Assembly: GCA_036625225.1 (NCBI GenBank)
Contig: JAZKUF010000002.1
Span: 496,001 to 560,000 of the forward strand
DNA: 64,000 nucleotides
Source of the DNA: Accumulibacter jenkinsii
Lineage (GTDB): Bacteria > Pseudomonadota > Gammaproteobacteria > Burkholderiales > Rhodocyclaceae
Reading direction: 5' to 3'
Shown here: positions 25,191-36,000 of the stretch, piece by piece
How the letters are laid out: every line of letters starts with the position of its first letter
Position numbering within the stretch: position 1 is the stretch's first letter
Program-made: the position numbers and the translations under genes
Notes under the pieces: generated by a model
Seen by the model: the letters and a program-made list of their open reading frames with translations, nothing else
What the model was told of the DNA's origin: nothing
The model's database searches: none

Positions 25191-26015
25191 CTAGTCAATA
25201 AGAGATTTAAACAAATCAAGAGTTTCTTTAACTGGCGTTTTTGCCCACTCCATTTCATCAGGTATGAACAAATTACTCACTTTATCCACGTATTCAGTCA
25301 CCGCGACCCTATAATCATCAGGCGTCAGAAAGCGTCGGAAGATACTGGCCGAAGCGGGTGTCTTGTTGGTCGCACTTATGATAATATCATGATAGGAATC
25401 ATCAAACCCTTGCATGCAGGCATGCTGTGAAGCTGCCACATGGTCTTTCAGTTCAGGCAGGTGCTCAGAAGTAGCCAGGGGGTGAGGGATTGCATAATTA
25501 TTGGTCTGATATCTGAAATTGAAGTTTCTGCGTTCGCCAACGAGCATACGGGCCTGTTCCGTATCACGGACAAAGGTAAAGCTATTGCTCTCGAATCTAA
25601 CGAGTGGAAATACTGCGATGCTGTTTGCGAAATCAATACCGGACAATCGCTGGAATGTGTTTGGAGCAAACCAGTCATCATCGTCAACAAAAAACAAAAC
25701 AAAACTGTTCGTTGCAAATCGCGAAGAAATATGCGGCAAATCATCCAGTTGCAATACAATTGAATGTTTTACACTGCTGATTTGACGAAACGCGATATCC
25801 TTGAGAATTTTTCTGCAACGAAAGAAGTTTATTGGAAAAATCAGATTCCACATGTTGATATAATTTTCAACATGATCTGGAAATCCTTTTATAAATTCGC
25901 CCGGAGTGTACCTGGATGGATCGATGAAAAATCCTGCCTCATGCTCGGTGGATAAAGCATTCCAGTCAGGCGATTGGCGCACGACAAACAAAATAAAATC
26001 AATGGTTTTAAACAT
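25191..26015 (-). CDS. Possible glycosyltransferase-like protein
   Basis: A 274-residue protein, MFKTIDFILFVVRQSPDWNA at the start. The only motif I can point to is a DDD stretch in FVLFFVDDDDWFAPNTFQRL near residue 118, which resembles the metal-binding DxD of GT-A glycosyltransferases and is followed by an aromatic/aspartate context as in family 2 or rhamnosyltransferase-like proteins. No membrane helices. It is AT-rich and paired with the sulfotransferase. A TTG three codons upstream is an alternative start. Function is tentative. Confidence 0.55.
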   Translation of the reverse strand: MFKTIDFILFVVRQSPDWNALSTEHEAGFFIDPSRYTPGEFIKGFPDHVENYINMWNLIFPINFFRCRKILKDIAFRQISSVKHSIVLQLDDLPHISSRFATNSFVLFFVDDDDWFAPNTFQRLSGIDFANSIAVFPLVRFESNSFTFVRDTEQARMLVGERRNFNFRYQTNNYAIPHPLATSEHLPELKDHVAASQHACMQGFDDSYHDIIISATNKTPASASIFRRFLTPDDYRVAVTEYVDKVSNLFIPDEMEWAKTPVKETLDLFKSLID

Positions 26016-26024
26016 CGTCGTCAA

Positions 26025-26848
26025 TTACCAGCTTTTTTGAATCGACCAGAACAGCAAGAATCCAGCCTCACCTGATTCAACATACTGCCCATTGAATTGG
26101 GTGTTCTGGTTTCGGCCAAGCATTTTTTCATGGACCGCTTTTTCCACGAGACTTTTCATACTGGCAGGATTGCCTGTTTTGAAGGATGGGAAATTCAACA
26201 GAAGTTGCGGAGTATATGGGCCCCCATGCATGTCCGTCAACCTCACCCATTGGCGAACCGCTAGTCGTATCAAACACGTTCGATCAGATCGAGTCAGCGT
26301 TATCTGACGTTGATCCGACGCATTTCCACCGCGCCGTTGTCCAGACAAGCTGATTCCGAAGCCGAGCATGATCGTCCACAGCGGCCTGGCGCGCTTCGTC
26401 AATCGGAGCGGCGCCAGGTCGACGAATTGTTCCCGCTGCTGCGGACTGGCCAGTGGCATCCCACCCAGCACGCGGCAGATCGCTGATCCGTGGAAGCGCT
26501 GCTGGAACAGCATCAGGCAAACTGCCGTGTCGTCACGCCTGGAGCCCCTGAAGCATGATGGAGTGCCATCGCCTGTCGTGGGAGGACTTGTGCCTGTGGC
26601 GCCAAACAGGGCGGGAGTCCGACGACTTTTCAGGGTCAGCGCGGCCGGATTCGAAATTGACGCCTCTGATGGAGGCTCGTACACTCCCGCGGCGTACACT
26701 CTCGCGGGTATCTTCGGATTTCCTATCGTAGCCTCCCATGCCATGCAAACTCCGATCAACAGGGGCCTCTGGGAGGCCAGTGGTCGGCTCGTGTCGACGA
26801 TTTTCAATGCCGGTGGCGTAAGTGTGGACGACCATCGGGGAGGCACAA
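26025..26848. other. Stretch without a convincing gene
   Basis: Open frames exist on both strands (for example 26368-26859 plus and 26025-26846 minus) but none shows protein-like composition over its length or a recognisable family. A 15-base direct repeat (GTACACTC-C/T-CGCGG at 26679 and 26694) lies inside. The patch between the AT-rich pair and the kinase gene looks like decayed coding or mobile DNA, though no transposase motif can be named. The kinase promoter must lie in its right part. Confidence 0.5.
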
Positions 26849-28693
26849 ATGCAACTTGACGTTCGCACCATCATGCTGATGTTCACCTCATGCCTTGCGG
26901 TGTTCACCATTGCCTTTGCCCTGGTGGTGCATCGCTACCCCCAGCTCAGCGGAGCAAAGTGGTGGTTCATGTCCAGCCTGTCAATCACCGCCGGGCTTCT
27001 GGCCATCGGCTTGGGCAATCTGATTCCGGATGGCCTTTCGATCATTGCCGCAGCCAGCCTGCTTTATGTCAGCCTCTGCTGCTTCTGGCTCGGTCTGCGC
27101 GCCTTTTTCAACCTGCGTATCCACCCGCTACCGGCTGCGGTCATCGTCCTGCTGGGCGTCGGCGCGCAGAGCCTGTTCTTTTATGTCTGGCCTTCCGTGG
27201 CCGCCCGCCAGATACTTTTCTCGACGCTGAACATCATCTTTTTCTCACTGGCTTTGCGCGAACTCATGAGGCACCGGCGTCCGGCCATTGCCACCGAGTG
27301 CCATGCCATAGCCGCCTTTCTCCTCGCTGCAGTCGTGCTCAACCTGGTGCGCATCATTGTGGTCGGGGTACTTCCACGGCCGATGGACCCTATGTCGGCC
27401 GGGCCGAGCGAAGGCCTTTACCTGTTCCTCTCGTTTACTCTGGAAATCGGGCTGTTGCTGACGCTGCTGACGCTGATCAGCCGCCAACTGGACGAAATGC
27501 GAAAGCTATCGGACGATGCGTTGATCGAGAGCGAGGCGCACTTCCGCCGGCTGGCCGAGGATGTTTCAGACGTCATCTGGAAACTGGATCGCGACCATCG
27601 CTTTACGTATATCGGACCGTCGGACGAGCGGCTACGTGGCTACCGGGCTGACGAAGTGATCGGACATCATTATTCCGAACTGCTGACGGAGGAAGGGATC
27701 GCCACCGTCAACAAAACAATTTGCCAGATGCCGACGACCAAACAAGCCGGAAGCCGGGCCTACACCGAAACTTTCATGGTTCAGCAGCGCTGCCGGGACG
27801 GCCGCTGGATCTGGCTGGAAATCGTCTGCACGCCCGAGTTTGACGCGCAGGGCGCGATCAATGGTTACCACGGGATCAGCCGGGATATCACCGAACGTAG
27901 ACGTTCGGTCGAGGCACTGAGGGAAAGCGAGATGAAACTTCGCGCGGTTGCTCAATGGAAAGAGGAGCAGCGGGAAAGGCAAAGCCGCTTCATTGACATG
28001 CTGACCCATGAACTGCGTGCTTCACTGTCGGTACTGCGCCTGGCCACCAGTTCGCTTTTCAAGCAGCTTTCAGAACGTGCGCCCGAATCGTTGCCGCGGC
28101 TGGTCAATATCGGACTGACCATCGATGGCATGAACAGCCTGGTCGATCGCTGCATCAAAGCCGAAATGATCGAACAGGGCGAGCAGGCGGTCAATATCTC
28201 CTCCTGTTCGCTGCACGCCGCGCTGGCCGAGGTGATCCGCGACGAAACGCACGAGAACTCCAGCGTCGGGCGCTTCGCTGTCCGGCTCAACGCCGTTGAT
28301 GTCATCCAGGCTGACTCACAACTGCTGCGCGTGATTCTTTCCAATCTGATCAACAACGCCATCAAGTATTCGCCGGCCGATTCGATCATTGAGGTCGAGG
28401 CCAGTTGCTGCGAACGCGATTCCCGCAGCGGTCTGGAAGTCGTTGTCCGCAATCAGGTGGCTGCCGGTGAGTTGCCCGATGCGGCGCAGGTATTCACCCG
28501 TTTCTATCGCAGTCAAAAGGGCCGCAGCCACGGCGGAACGGGCCTGGGACTCTACATCGTCAATGCGCTATCGCGCATGCATGGCGGCCATGCCCGCTTC
28601 AAAGCCTCAGCCGACGGACTTGGCCTGTCGATCGGCGTGTGGTTGCCTGACACCCTGGCCGACAACAAATCTACGAATCTGCTGCGATCATGA
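26849..28693 (+). CDS. Membrane sensor histidine kinase with PAS domain
   Basis: A 614-residue hybridless kinase. About seven hydrophobic segments fill residues 8-210, so the input domain is embedded in the membrane rather than periplasmic. A PAS domain with PAC tail (about 229-350, ending GISRDITERRRS) leads to the HisKA dimerisation helix with phospho-acceptor His387 in MLTHELRASLSVLRLA. The HATPase domain has the N box ILSNLINNAIKYSP and the G box GGTGLGLYIVNALS. GGGGAGG precedes the ATG. Its cognate regulator is 160 bases downstream. By position it may control the giant surface-protein gene; that is inference. Confidence 0.93.
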   Translation: MQLDVRTIMLMFTSCLAVFTIAFALVVHRYPQLSGAKWWFMSSLSITAGLLAIGLGNLIPDGLSIIAAASLLYVSLCCFWLGLRAFFNLRIHPLPAAVIVLLGVGAQSLFFYVWPSVAARQILFSTLNIIFFSLALRELMRHRRPAIATECHAIAAFLLAAVVLNLVRIIVVGVLPRPMDPMSAGPSEGLYLFLSFTLEIGLLLTLLTLISRQLDEMRKLSDDALIESEAHFRRLAEDVSDVIWKLDRDHRFTYIGPSDERLRGYRADEVIGHHYSELLTEEGIATVNKTICQMPTTKQAGSRAYTETFMVQQRCRDGRWIWLEIVCTPEFDAQGAINGYHGISRDITERRRSVEALRESEMKLRAVAQWKEEQRERQSRFIDMLTHELRASLSVLRLATSSLFKQLSERAPESLPRLVNIGLTIDGMNSLVDRCIKAEMIEQGEQAVNISSCSLHAALAEVIRDETHENSSVGRFAVRLNAVDVIQADSQLLRVILSNLINNAIKYSPADSIIEVEASCCERDSRSGLEVVVRNQVAAGELPDAAQVFTRFYRSQKGRSHGGTGLGLYIVNALSRMHGGHARFKASADGLGLSIGVWLPDTLADNKSTNLLRS

Positions 28694-28853
28694 TGCATCG
28701 CGGATGCACGATTGATAGGATTTGAAAGCTTCCATCGGGTAGCCGAACTTAGGATCAACACCGTCTTGACGATGTAACGATGAGGCAAGCCCGCTCGCTG
28801 ACCATTGTTTTCAGAAACTTTCTCTCGTTTTGCACGACGATGACATTGGCTCA

Positions 28854-29567
28854 ATGAATCCACCCCAATCCCCCAGAATCGTCATCGTAGAAGACCACGA
28901 CCTTCTTCGCGAGGAACTCATCTATCATCTGGCGCTCAATGGCCTGGTCGCTACCGGCGTCAATTGTGGCTTTGCCCTCGATGACATTCTGGCCGGCCAA
29001 GCAAAAGCGCCGGACATGATCGTGCTTGATATCAACCTGCCCGGCGAGAATGGTCTGCACATCGCGCAGCGCCTGCGCAATGCGCTGCCCCATCTCGGCA
29101 TCATCATCCTGACCGCGCGCACCAAGATCGCCGACATCATCAAGGGCTATGACCACGGGGCCGACATCTATCTGCCCAAGCCGATCTCCGGCGAGGATCT
29201 GGTCAGCGCCCTGAACACCCTGTGGAAGCGCCTGACCCGCCCACTGCCTCTGGTTTTCAGGCTCGATACACAGACTCGCCTGGTCAGCGCGCCGGACGGT
29301 CGCCGCGTCGCGCTGTCGAGCAACGAAAGCCTGATCCTGGCGCAACTGGCGCAGGCCTCCGACAACACGCTGGAAAGCTATCAACTGTTGATGTTGTTGA
29401 CCGACGAAGACACCGAACTGGAAAAGAGCTACCTCGAGGTGTTGGTCAGCCGCCTGCGAAAAAAACTTGGCGAAATCATCACCGATCATGCCGTCCCGCC
29501 GATCAAGGCCGTTCGTGGCAAGGGTTACCAGCTGACCCTGCATGTCGAGATCACGCAGGCCGGCTAG
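28854..29567 (+). CDS. OmpR-family response regulator
   Basis: A 237-residue regulator. The receiver domain has the acidic pair Glu13/Asp14 (IVIVEDHD), phospho-acceptor Asp59 in IVLDINLPGENGL, Thr87 in IILTART and Lys109 in YLPKPISG, all intact. The C-terminal winged helix reads LSSNESLILAQLAQA to SRLRKKLGEI and ends with VRGKGYQLTLHVE, typical of OmpR/PhoB DNA-binding domains. A TTG eight codons upstream is an alternative start. It pairs with the kinase just before it and lies 525 bases before the giant adhesin gene, the nearest downstream target. Confidence 0.93.
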   Translation: MNPPQSPRIVIVEDHDLLREELIYHLALNGLVATGVNCGFALDDILAGQAKAPDMIVLDINLPGENGLHIAQRLRNALPHLGIIILTARTKIADIIKGYDHGADIYLPKPISGEDLVSALNTLWKRLTRPLPLVFRLDTQTRLVSAPDGRRVALSSNESLILAQLAQASDNTLESYQLLMLLTDEDTELEKSYLEVLVSRLRKKLGEIITDHAVPPIKAVRGKGYQLTLHVEITQAG

Positions 29568-30092
29568 CTCCCTGTCGGACTTGAACAAGTCGGCTGCAAA
29601 AAATGGGAAGACGGCTCATTTTCCACGTCTTTCTGCGCAATAAGCATTCGCTTGAAACCCGTGGAAAATTGCGCGCGCCTCCCACATCCCTGATTCCCGA
29701 AACGTCGTTCTCGCTTCGACTGATCAAGCCCGACAGGCACCCAGGGGGTCTTCAGGACACCCCCTCCATCAGGACGAACCCCACCCCAGACAGGAAAAAA
29801 AGGCGGTTGGTGCAGTGCCCAGCCGTGCGGCGAAATCGGCGCACGAAGGGCGCCGGCGTCGAAACGACGCGAGCCGGGACGGCCTGTCCCGGCTGCCACA
29901 AGAAGCCATATCGCAAGCTTATTGACTCATTAGGCAGGTTGATAGGAAGTGCAAGGTTTCGGCACGGCCAGCGGGTAATTTAGCGAACATTGTCATTTCG
30001 TATCCGGTTTTCTTATCTTCGGGCATGCGCCGGTTTCCCCTCCCGCAGGGCGCGCGCGGTCGCCGTAACCATTCATCAATACAAGGAGCATC
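29568..30092. promoter_or_regulatory. Leader region of the giant surface-protein gene
   Basis: No gene is supported here. It contains a 7-bp inverted repeat AGGGGGT (29743-29749) / ACCCCCT (29759-29765), which may end the kinase-regulator transcript or act as a binding site. The sequence becomes AT-richer near 29960-30020. An AAGGAG ribosome site (30083-30088) just precedes the ATG. No clear sigma-70 boxes stand out. Confidence 0.45.
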
Positions 30093-33000
30093 ATGAGCAC
30101 CTCCGCACTCAATATCTACTTCGTAGATGCAGGCATTGTCGATCTTGATTCCCTTATCGCCGGCCTGCCTGTGGGCGCCGAGGTTCATCTGCTCGATGGC
30201 GGCAGCGACGGCCTCTCCCAGATGCTGGCCGCGATTGGTGGGCGCAGCGGGCTGGGCAGCATTCAAATCCTTTCGCATGGCGCCTCCGGCCAATTGCAGT
30301 TGGGATCGGCCTGGTATGATTCGAGCACCCTGGCCGCGCGCGCCGACGACTTTGCAGCGCTCGGCAGAACGCTCGGCGCTGACGGCGACATCCTGCTCTA
30401 CGGCTGCAACGTCGCCGCGGGCGATGCCGGCCAGGCCTTCATTGCACAACTTGCGAGCCTGACCGGCGCCGATGTGGCCGCGTCCGAAGACACCACCGGC
30501 GCCAGCGCCCTGGGTGGCGACTGGACCCTGGAAGCCAGCACCGGCAGCATCGAGGCCGAGGTAGCCGCACCCACCGCATGGGATGGCACCCTGTTCAGTT
30601 TTGGAGGATACAACTTCCAGACAGTTTATTCCGGCGCGCTCACCACATCCGATCCGATAAACGCCTTCCGCGCAGGTTGCTACTGGGATCGCTATACGTT
30701 GAGCAATGTCGCCAATAACACCGATGTCGCCATCTACATGGGGGATTCAGCCCTCGATGACTTCCTTCAGATCGAGCGCAACGGCAGCATTTTGATCCAG
30801 GATGATGATTCTGGCGATGGCGAACGCAGCTACGATGCCTTTCTGCACTGGTCTTACCAGGCTGGCGATGTGATTCGCGTGACCTCTTACAGCACGGCCA
30901 TCCCTACCGGTTCCTACAAATTGTATGTATCGGTCAATACCACCGTGACCGACATCGGCTCTGACCCGCCCCCCCCGGCCAATGTGGCGCCTACCTTCAG
31001 CGCCGCCAGCTTCAACAACGGCAACACCCTTACAGACACCGCTGCCGATGACAGCTACCCCGCCCTTACCGGCAACCTGCACGCCAGCGACCCCGACAGC
31101 GGCACCATGAGCTACAGTGGCGGCGGCACCGGCACTTACGGCTCGCTCAGCGTCAGCAGCAACGGCAGCTTTACCTTCACCGCCAATGACGCGGCGGTCG
31201 AAGGCCTGCTAAGCAGCACAACTCAAAGCTTCAGCGTGGCCGTGTCTGACGGCCAGGGCGGCTCGGCCAGCAGCACCATCAGCTTCAACATCAACGGCGT
31301 CAACGATGCCATTGTTGCCAACAACGACAGCGCCAGTGCCTACGAGGCGCGTGGCAACGGCAACAGCACGGCCGGCACCAACCCCAGCGGCAATGTGCTC
31401 AGCAACGACTCCGACCGTGACTCCGGCGACGGCAAAACCGTCTCATCGATCACCGGCAACATCGCCGGCACTTACGGCACGCTCAACCTTGCCAGCAACG
31501 GGGCCTACACCTACACCGTCAATAACGCCAACGCTGCTGTCGAAGCCCTCAAGGCTGGCCAAACCCTGACCGACAGCTTTACCTACACCGCGCGTGACAA
31601 CGCCGGCAGCACCTCCAATGCCACCCTCACCGTCACCATCAACGGTTACAACGACAACCCCACTGCCGTGGCCGACGCCGGCACCGTCGTCGAAGCCGGT
31701 GACCTGGTCGGTGGTACCGTCAGCACCCCCAGCGTGCTGCTCAACGACTATGACGGCGACAGCGGCGAAACTGCCGGCCTGAGCGTCAACGCCTACACCC
31801 TGACGGGCAGCTACGGCACGCTCACCCTCGCGGCCGATGGCACCTATTCCTACGCCGTCAATAACACCCTGGCCGCTGTGCAGGCGCTGCGCACCACCGC
31901 CCACACCTTGAGTGATGTCTTTACCTACACTGTCAAGGATGTCAACAACACCACCGGCTCGGCCAACCTGACCATCACCATTCAGGGCAGCAACGACAAC
32001 CCCTTCGGTGTCGATGATGCAGCCACCGCCATTGAAAGGAGCGGCACCGCCAACGGTAGCTTGGGTGCCAACGGCATCGGCAACGTGCTGACCAACGACA
32101 CCGACGTGGACAGCACGGCCAATGGCGAAACCAAAGCCGTCACCCTGGTGCGCGCTGGCAGCATGGAAGGTAGCGGTACCGAAGTCGCCGCTGGCGTGCT
32201 GGCCACCGGTATCTACGGCACGCTGACCCTCAACGCCAATGGCAGCTACACCTATGCCGTCACCGAAAACAATGCCGCTGTGCAGGCGCTGCAAACCGGC
32301 GGCACGCTGATCGACTACTTCAATTACACCGTCTCTGACACCGCCGGCGGCACCGACACCGCCCTGCTGGCCATCACCATCCAGGGCCGCAACGACGCGC
32401 CGGTGTTTAGTTCTGCCGCAGCCAGCGTGGCGCTTGACGACACCTCGATTTACGACACCTTCACCAATGCCACTGGCACCGTCACCGGCAGCGATGTGGA
32501 TAGCGCAGGCACCAGTTTTGACATTCGGGGCGGCGTGGTCAGCGGCGGCAGCGCAAGCCTGACCGGCCTGTATGGCACCCTGTCGGTGGTCACCGCTACC
32601 GGTGCCTGGACCTACCAGCCCAACGCCATTGCCATCAACGCCCTGCCCAGCGGCGCCACCACCGACACCTTCCAGTTCCGCATCACCGACACCCAGGGTC
32701 TGTCGGCACTGCAAACCTTCACCGTCAACCTCACCGGTGCCGACGACACCCCCCTGTCACTTGGCATTGCCGACCAAAGCTACACCGGCGGCGCGTGGCA
32801 GTACCAGGTGCCATCCGCCGCCTTCACCGACGCCGAAGGCGGCGCCATGACCTTCACGGCGCAGTTGGTGGACAGCGCGGGGGTTCTGGTTGATCTGGAT
32901 GGGGAAGGGGAAAACAACCCTGCGGGCACCTTGCCCAGTTGGCTCAGTTTCAACGCCACCACCCGCACCTTCAGCGGCACGCCGCCGAGCACCGACAACA

Positions 33001-36000
33001 CCGACATTTATCTCAAGGTCACTGCCAGCGATGGCAACAGCGCCGCCAGCGATTTCTTCAAGCTGGACCTTTCCAACACCGCACCCACCACCACCGACGA
33101 CAGCCTGAGCATGGCCGAGGAGGCAGTTCGCCTGCTCACCCTGGCGGACTTTGGCACCTATGCCGATGCCGAAAACGATGCCTTCGCCGCTATCAAGATC
33201 ATCGCCGTGCCCACCGGCACCTTTGAACTGAGCGACGGCATCGGTGGATGGACCAGCATCACCAATGGCCAGCTCATCACTGTCGATGACATTGCCGCAG
33301 GGAAGTTGCGCTATGCCCCCACCGGTCATGACACTGGCACGCCTTACACCACGCTCACCTTCCAGGTCAGCGACGGCAGCGACTTCAGCAGCACCCACAC
33401 CCTGACAATCAACGTCAATAACGTCAACGACGCGCCCACGGGCAGCGCCACCGTCAGCTTGCCCGGCGGCTTCGAAGACATCCCCTACACCGTCAGCGCC
33501 GTTGACCTGTTGACAGGCTTTACCGATCTGGATAGCGACACCCTGTCCGTAACAGCGCTTACCGCCGACCACGGCAGCGTGGTCAACAATGGCGACGGCA
33601 CCTACACCATCACTCCCACCGCCAACTACAACGGCGCGGTCACGCTAGGCTACAGCGTGATCGACGGCAACGGCGGCAGCGTTGCCGCCACTCAAACCTT
33701 CACGCTGGCTGCAGTGAACGATGCCCCGGCCCTGACCACCGCCCGCGCCACGCTGAGCAGTAGCACCGAAGACGGCACCGGCTACAGTGTGACTGCAGTG
33801 CAGTTGCTGCAAGGCTTTAGCGATGCGGACGGCACCACCCTCACGATTTCTGGCAACAGCGTCACTGCTGACCATGGCAGCTTTGCCACCAGCGACAGCG
33901 GTGTCACCTACGTTTACACCGCAGAGGTCAACTACAACGGCCCGGTCACCCTGAGCTACACCGTCACCGACGGCACGACCAGCGTTGCCACCACCCAAAC
34001 CTTGACCCTCACTGCGGTCAACGATGCCCCCACCGGCTTGGCCACAGCCGTTCTGGCGAACGCCACCGAAAACCAGTCTTACCTGATCAGCACAGCCGAC
34101 CTGTTGCAAGGCTTTAGCGATGTCGATGGCGATACCCTGACCCTCTCGGGCCTGGCCGCCACCCTGAACGTCGGGGGTGCAAGCGCCGGTTCGCTGGTCA
34201 ATAACGGCAACGGCACCTACACCTTCACCCCCAATGCAAACGTCAACGGCCAGGTCAATCTGATCTACGCTGTCAACGACGGCCACACCGGCACGGTGTC
34301 GGGCACGCGTTCGTTCACCATCACTGCCGACAACTCTGCCCCGGCATTGACTGGTGCACCAGCCACCTTGATCGCCGGCACCGAAGACACGGCTTACACC
34401 GTCTCTGCCGCCAACCTGCTGCAGGGCTTTACCGATGCCGATGGCGACACCCCCGCCATCAGCAGCAACCTGGTGACCGCCAATCATGGCACCGTGGTCT
34501 ACAACAGCGGTGACAACAGCTACACCATCACCCCGGATGCCGACTACAACGGCGTGGTCACGCTGTCATATGCCGTGACTGACGGTCTGGGCGGCAATGT
34601 TGCGGCCACACAAAGCGTGACGCTGGCCGCAGCCAACGATGCCCCCTCAGGTGCCACCACCACCACTTTGCCTGCGGCCACCGAGGGCGTGAGCTACCTC
34701 ATCAGGGCCAGTGACCTGCTGCAAGGCCTTAACGATGTGGATGGCGATAGCCTGTCCGTCATCAATTTGACGGCCACTCTGACCAGCGACGGTGCCTCTG
34801 CGGGCACCCTTGTCGACAATGGAAATAGCACATGGACCCTCACGCCCAGTGCTACCTCCAGTGGCGAGGATGCCGTCACCCTCAACTACACGGTCACTGA
34901 TCTGCACGGCGGCACTGTAGCTGGCACCACGCTCTTGAGTGTGAGCGATGTGCCTGGAGCGTCTGCGCCCAACCTGGCACCCCCCATTGTGGGCGCGGTG
35001 ACGGCCAATACTTATACCGACGTTTTCAGCACCGACGACCCGCTGTTGTCGGGCTTTACCTCCAATGTTCGCGTCACGGTTTCAACCGGTACAGGAACGG
35101 TCAGGCTGTCCAGCCTGCCAGATGGTGTGACCAGCGCCACCGGTTATACCGATGCCTTAACGGGGGCTTCCAGCATTGCCTTTGAAGGCACGCAAGCCGC
35201 CGTAAACGACGCCTTGCTGAACCTTCAGGTCAACACCGCTACAAACGCCACACTGTCCATCAATGCCTCCACCACCGGCATGGCCTTCAACGCCACCACC
35301 GGACATTACTACCAGGCCGTCAGCCACGGTAGCGGTATTTCCTGGACGGACGCCCGTGATGCCGCCGCCGCCAGCACCTTCAACGGTCTGACTGGCTATC
35401 TGGCCACCATCACTTCGGCTGATGAAAATGCCTTTGTTCTATCCAAACTGCCTGCCGACGGCTGGATTGGTGCTTCGGATTCAGCAGCAGAAGGTACATG
35501 GAAATGGGTGACCGGCCCTGAAGAGGGCACCACCTTCTCGACGGGCAACAATACCCCAACCACCGTAACGTATGCCAATTGGAATGCTGGAGAACCGAAC
35601 GATGCGGGTGGCGAAGACTACGCCGAGTTTTATGCCACTGGCAGTACCCCGGGCCAGTGGAACGATCTGCCCGGCACTTCTGGCAATGGCATCAGTTACT
35701 ACGTCGTCGAATACGGCGGTATTGGCACCGAAACTGGCACCGTATCGCAGTCTTTCACAGTCCCCGTGGCTGCCGGTGGCACGGCCCCGGTGATCACAAC
35801 GAGCAGTGGAAGCACTGTTACCCTGACTGAGGCAGCCATCAATGTTGCCCCCGCCAATCTCGGCCTGGCCTGGACGGTAGCTGATACAGATCAGAACTAC
35901 ACCGCCGGCATCCTGCGCGTTGCCGTCAATGGCGGCGGCACCAGCGATGAAACGCTGTCGATTCAGAACGTGGGCACCAGTACCGGGCAGATCGGCATCA

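Noticed and set aside
29603..29983. 126-residue open frame before the adhesin
   Set aside because: Arg/Pro-rich composition, no ribosome site, no family similarity; it looks like non-coding leader.
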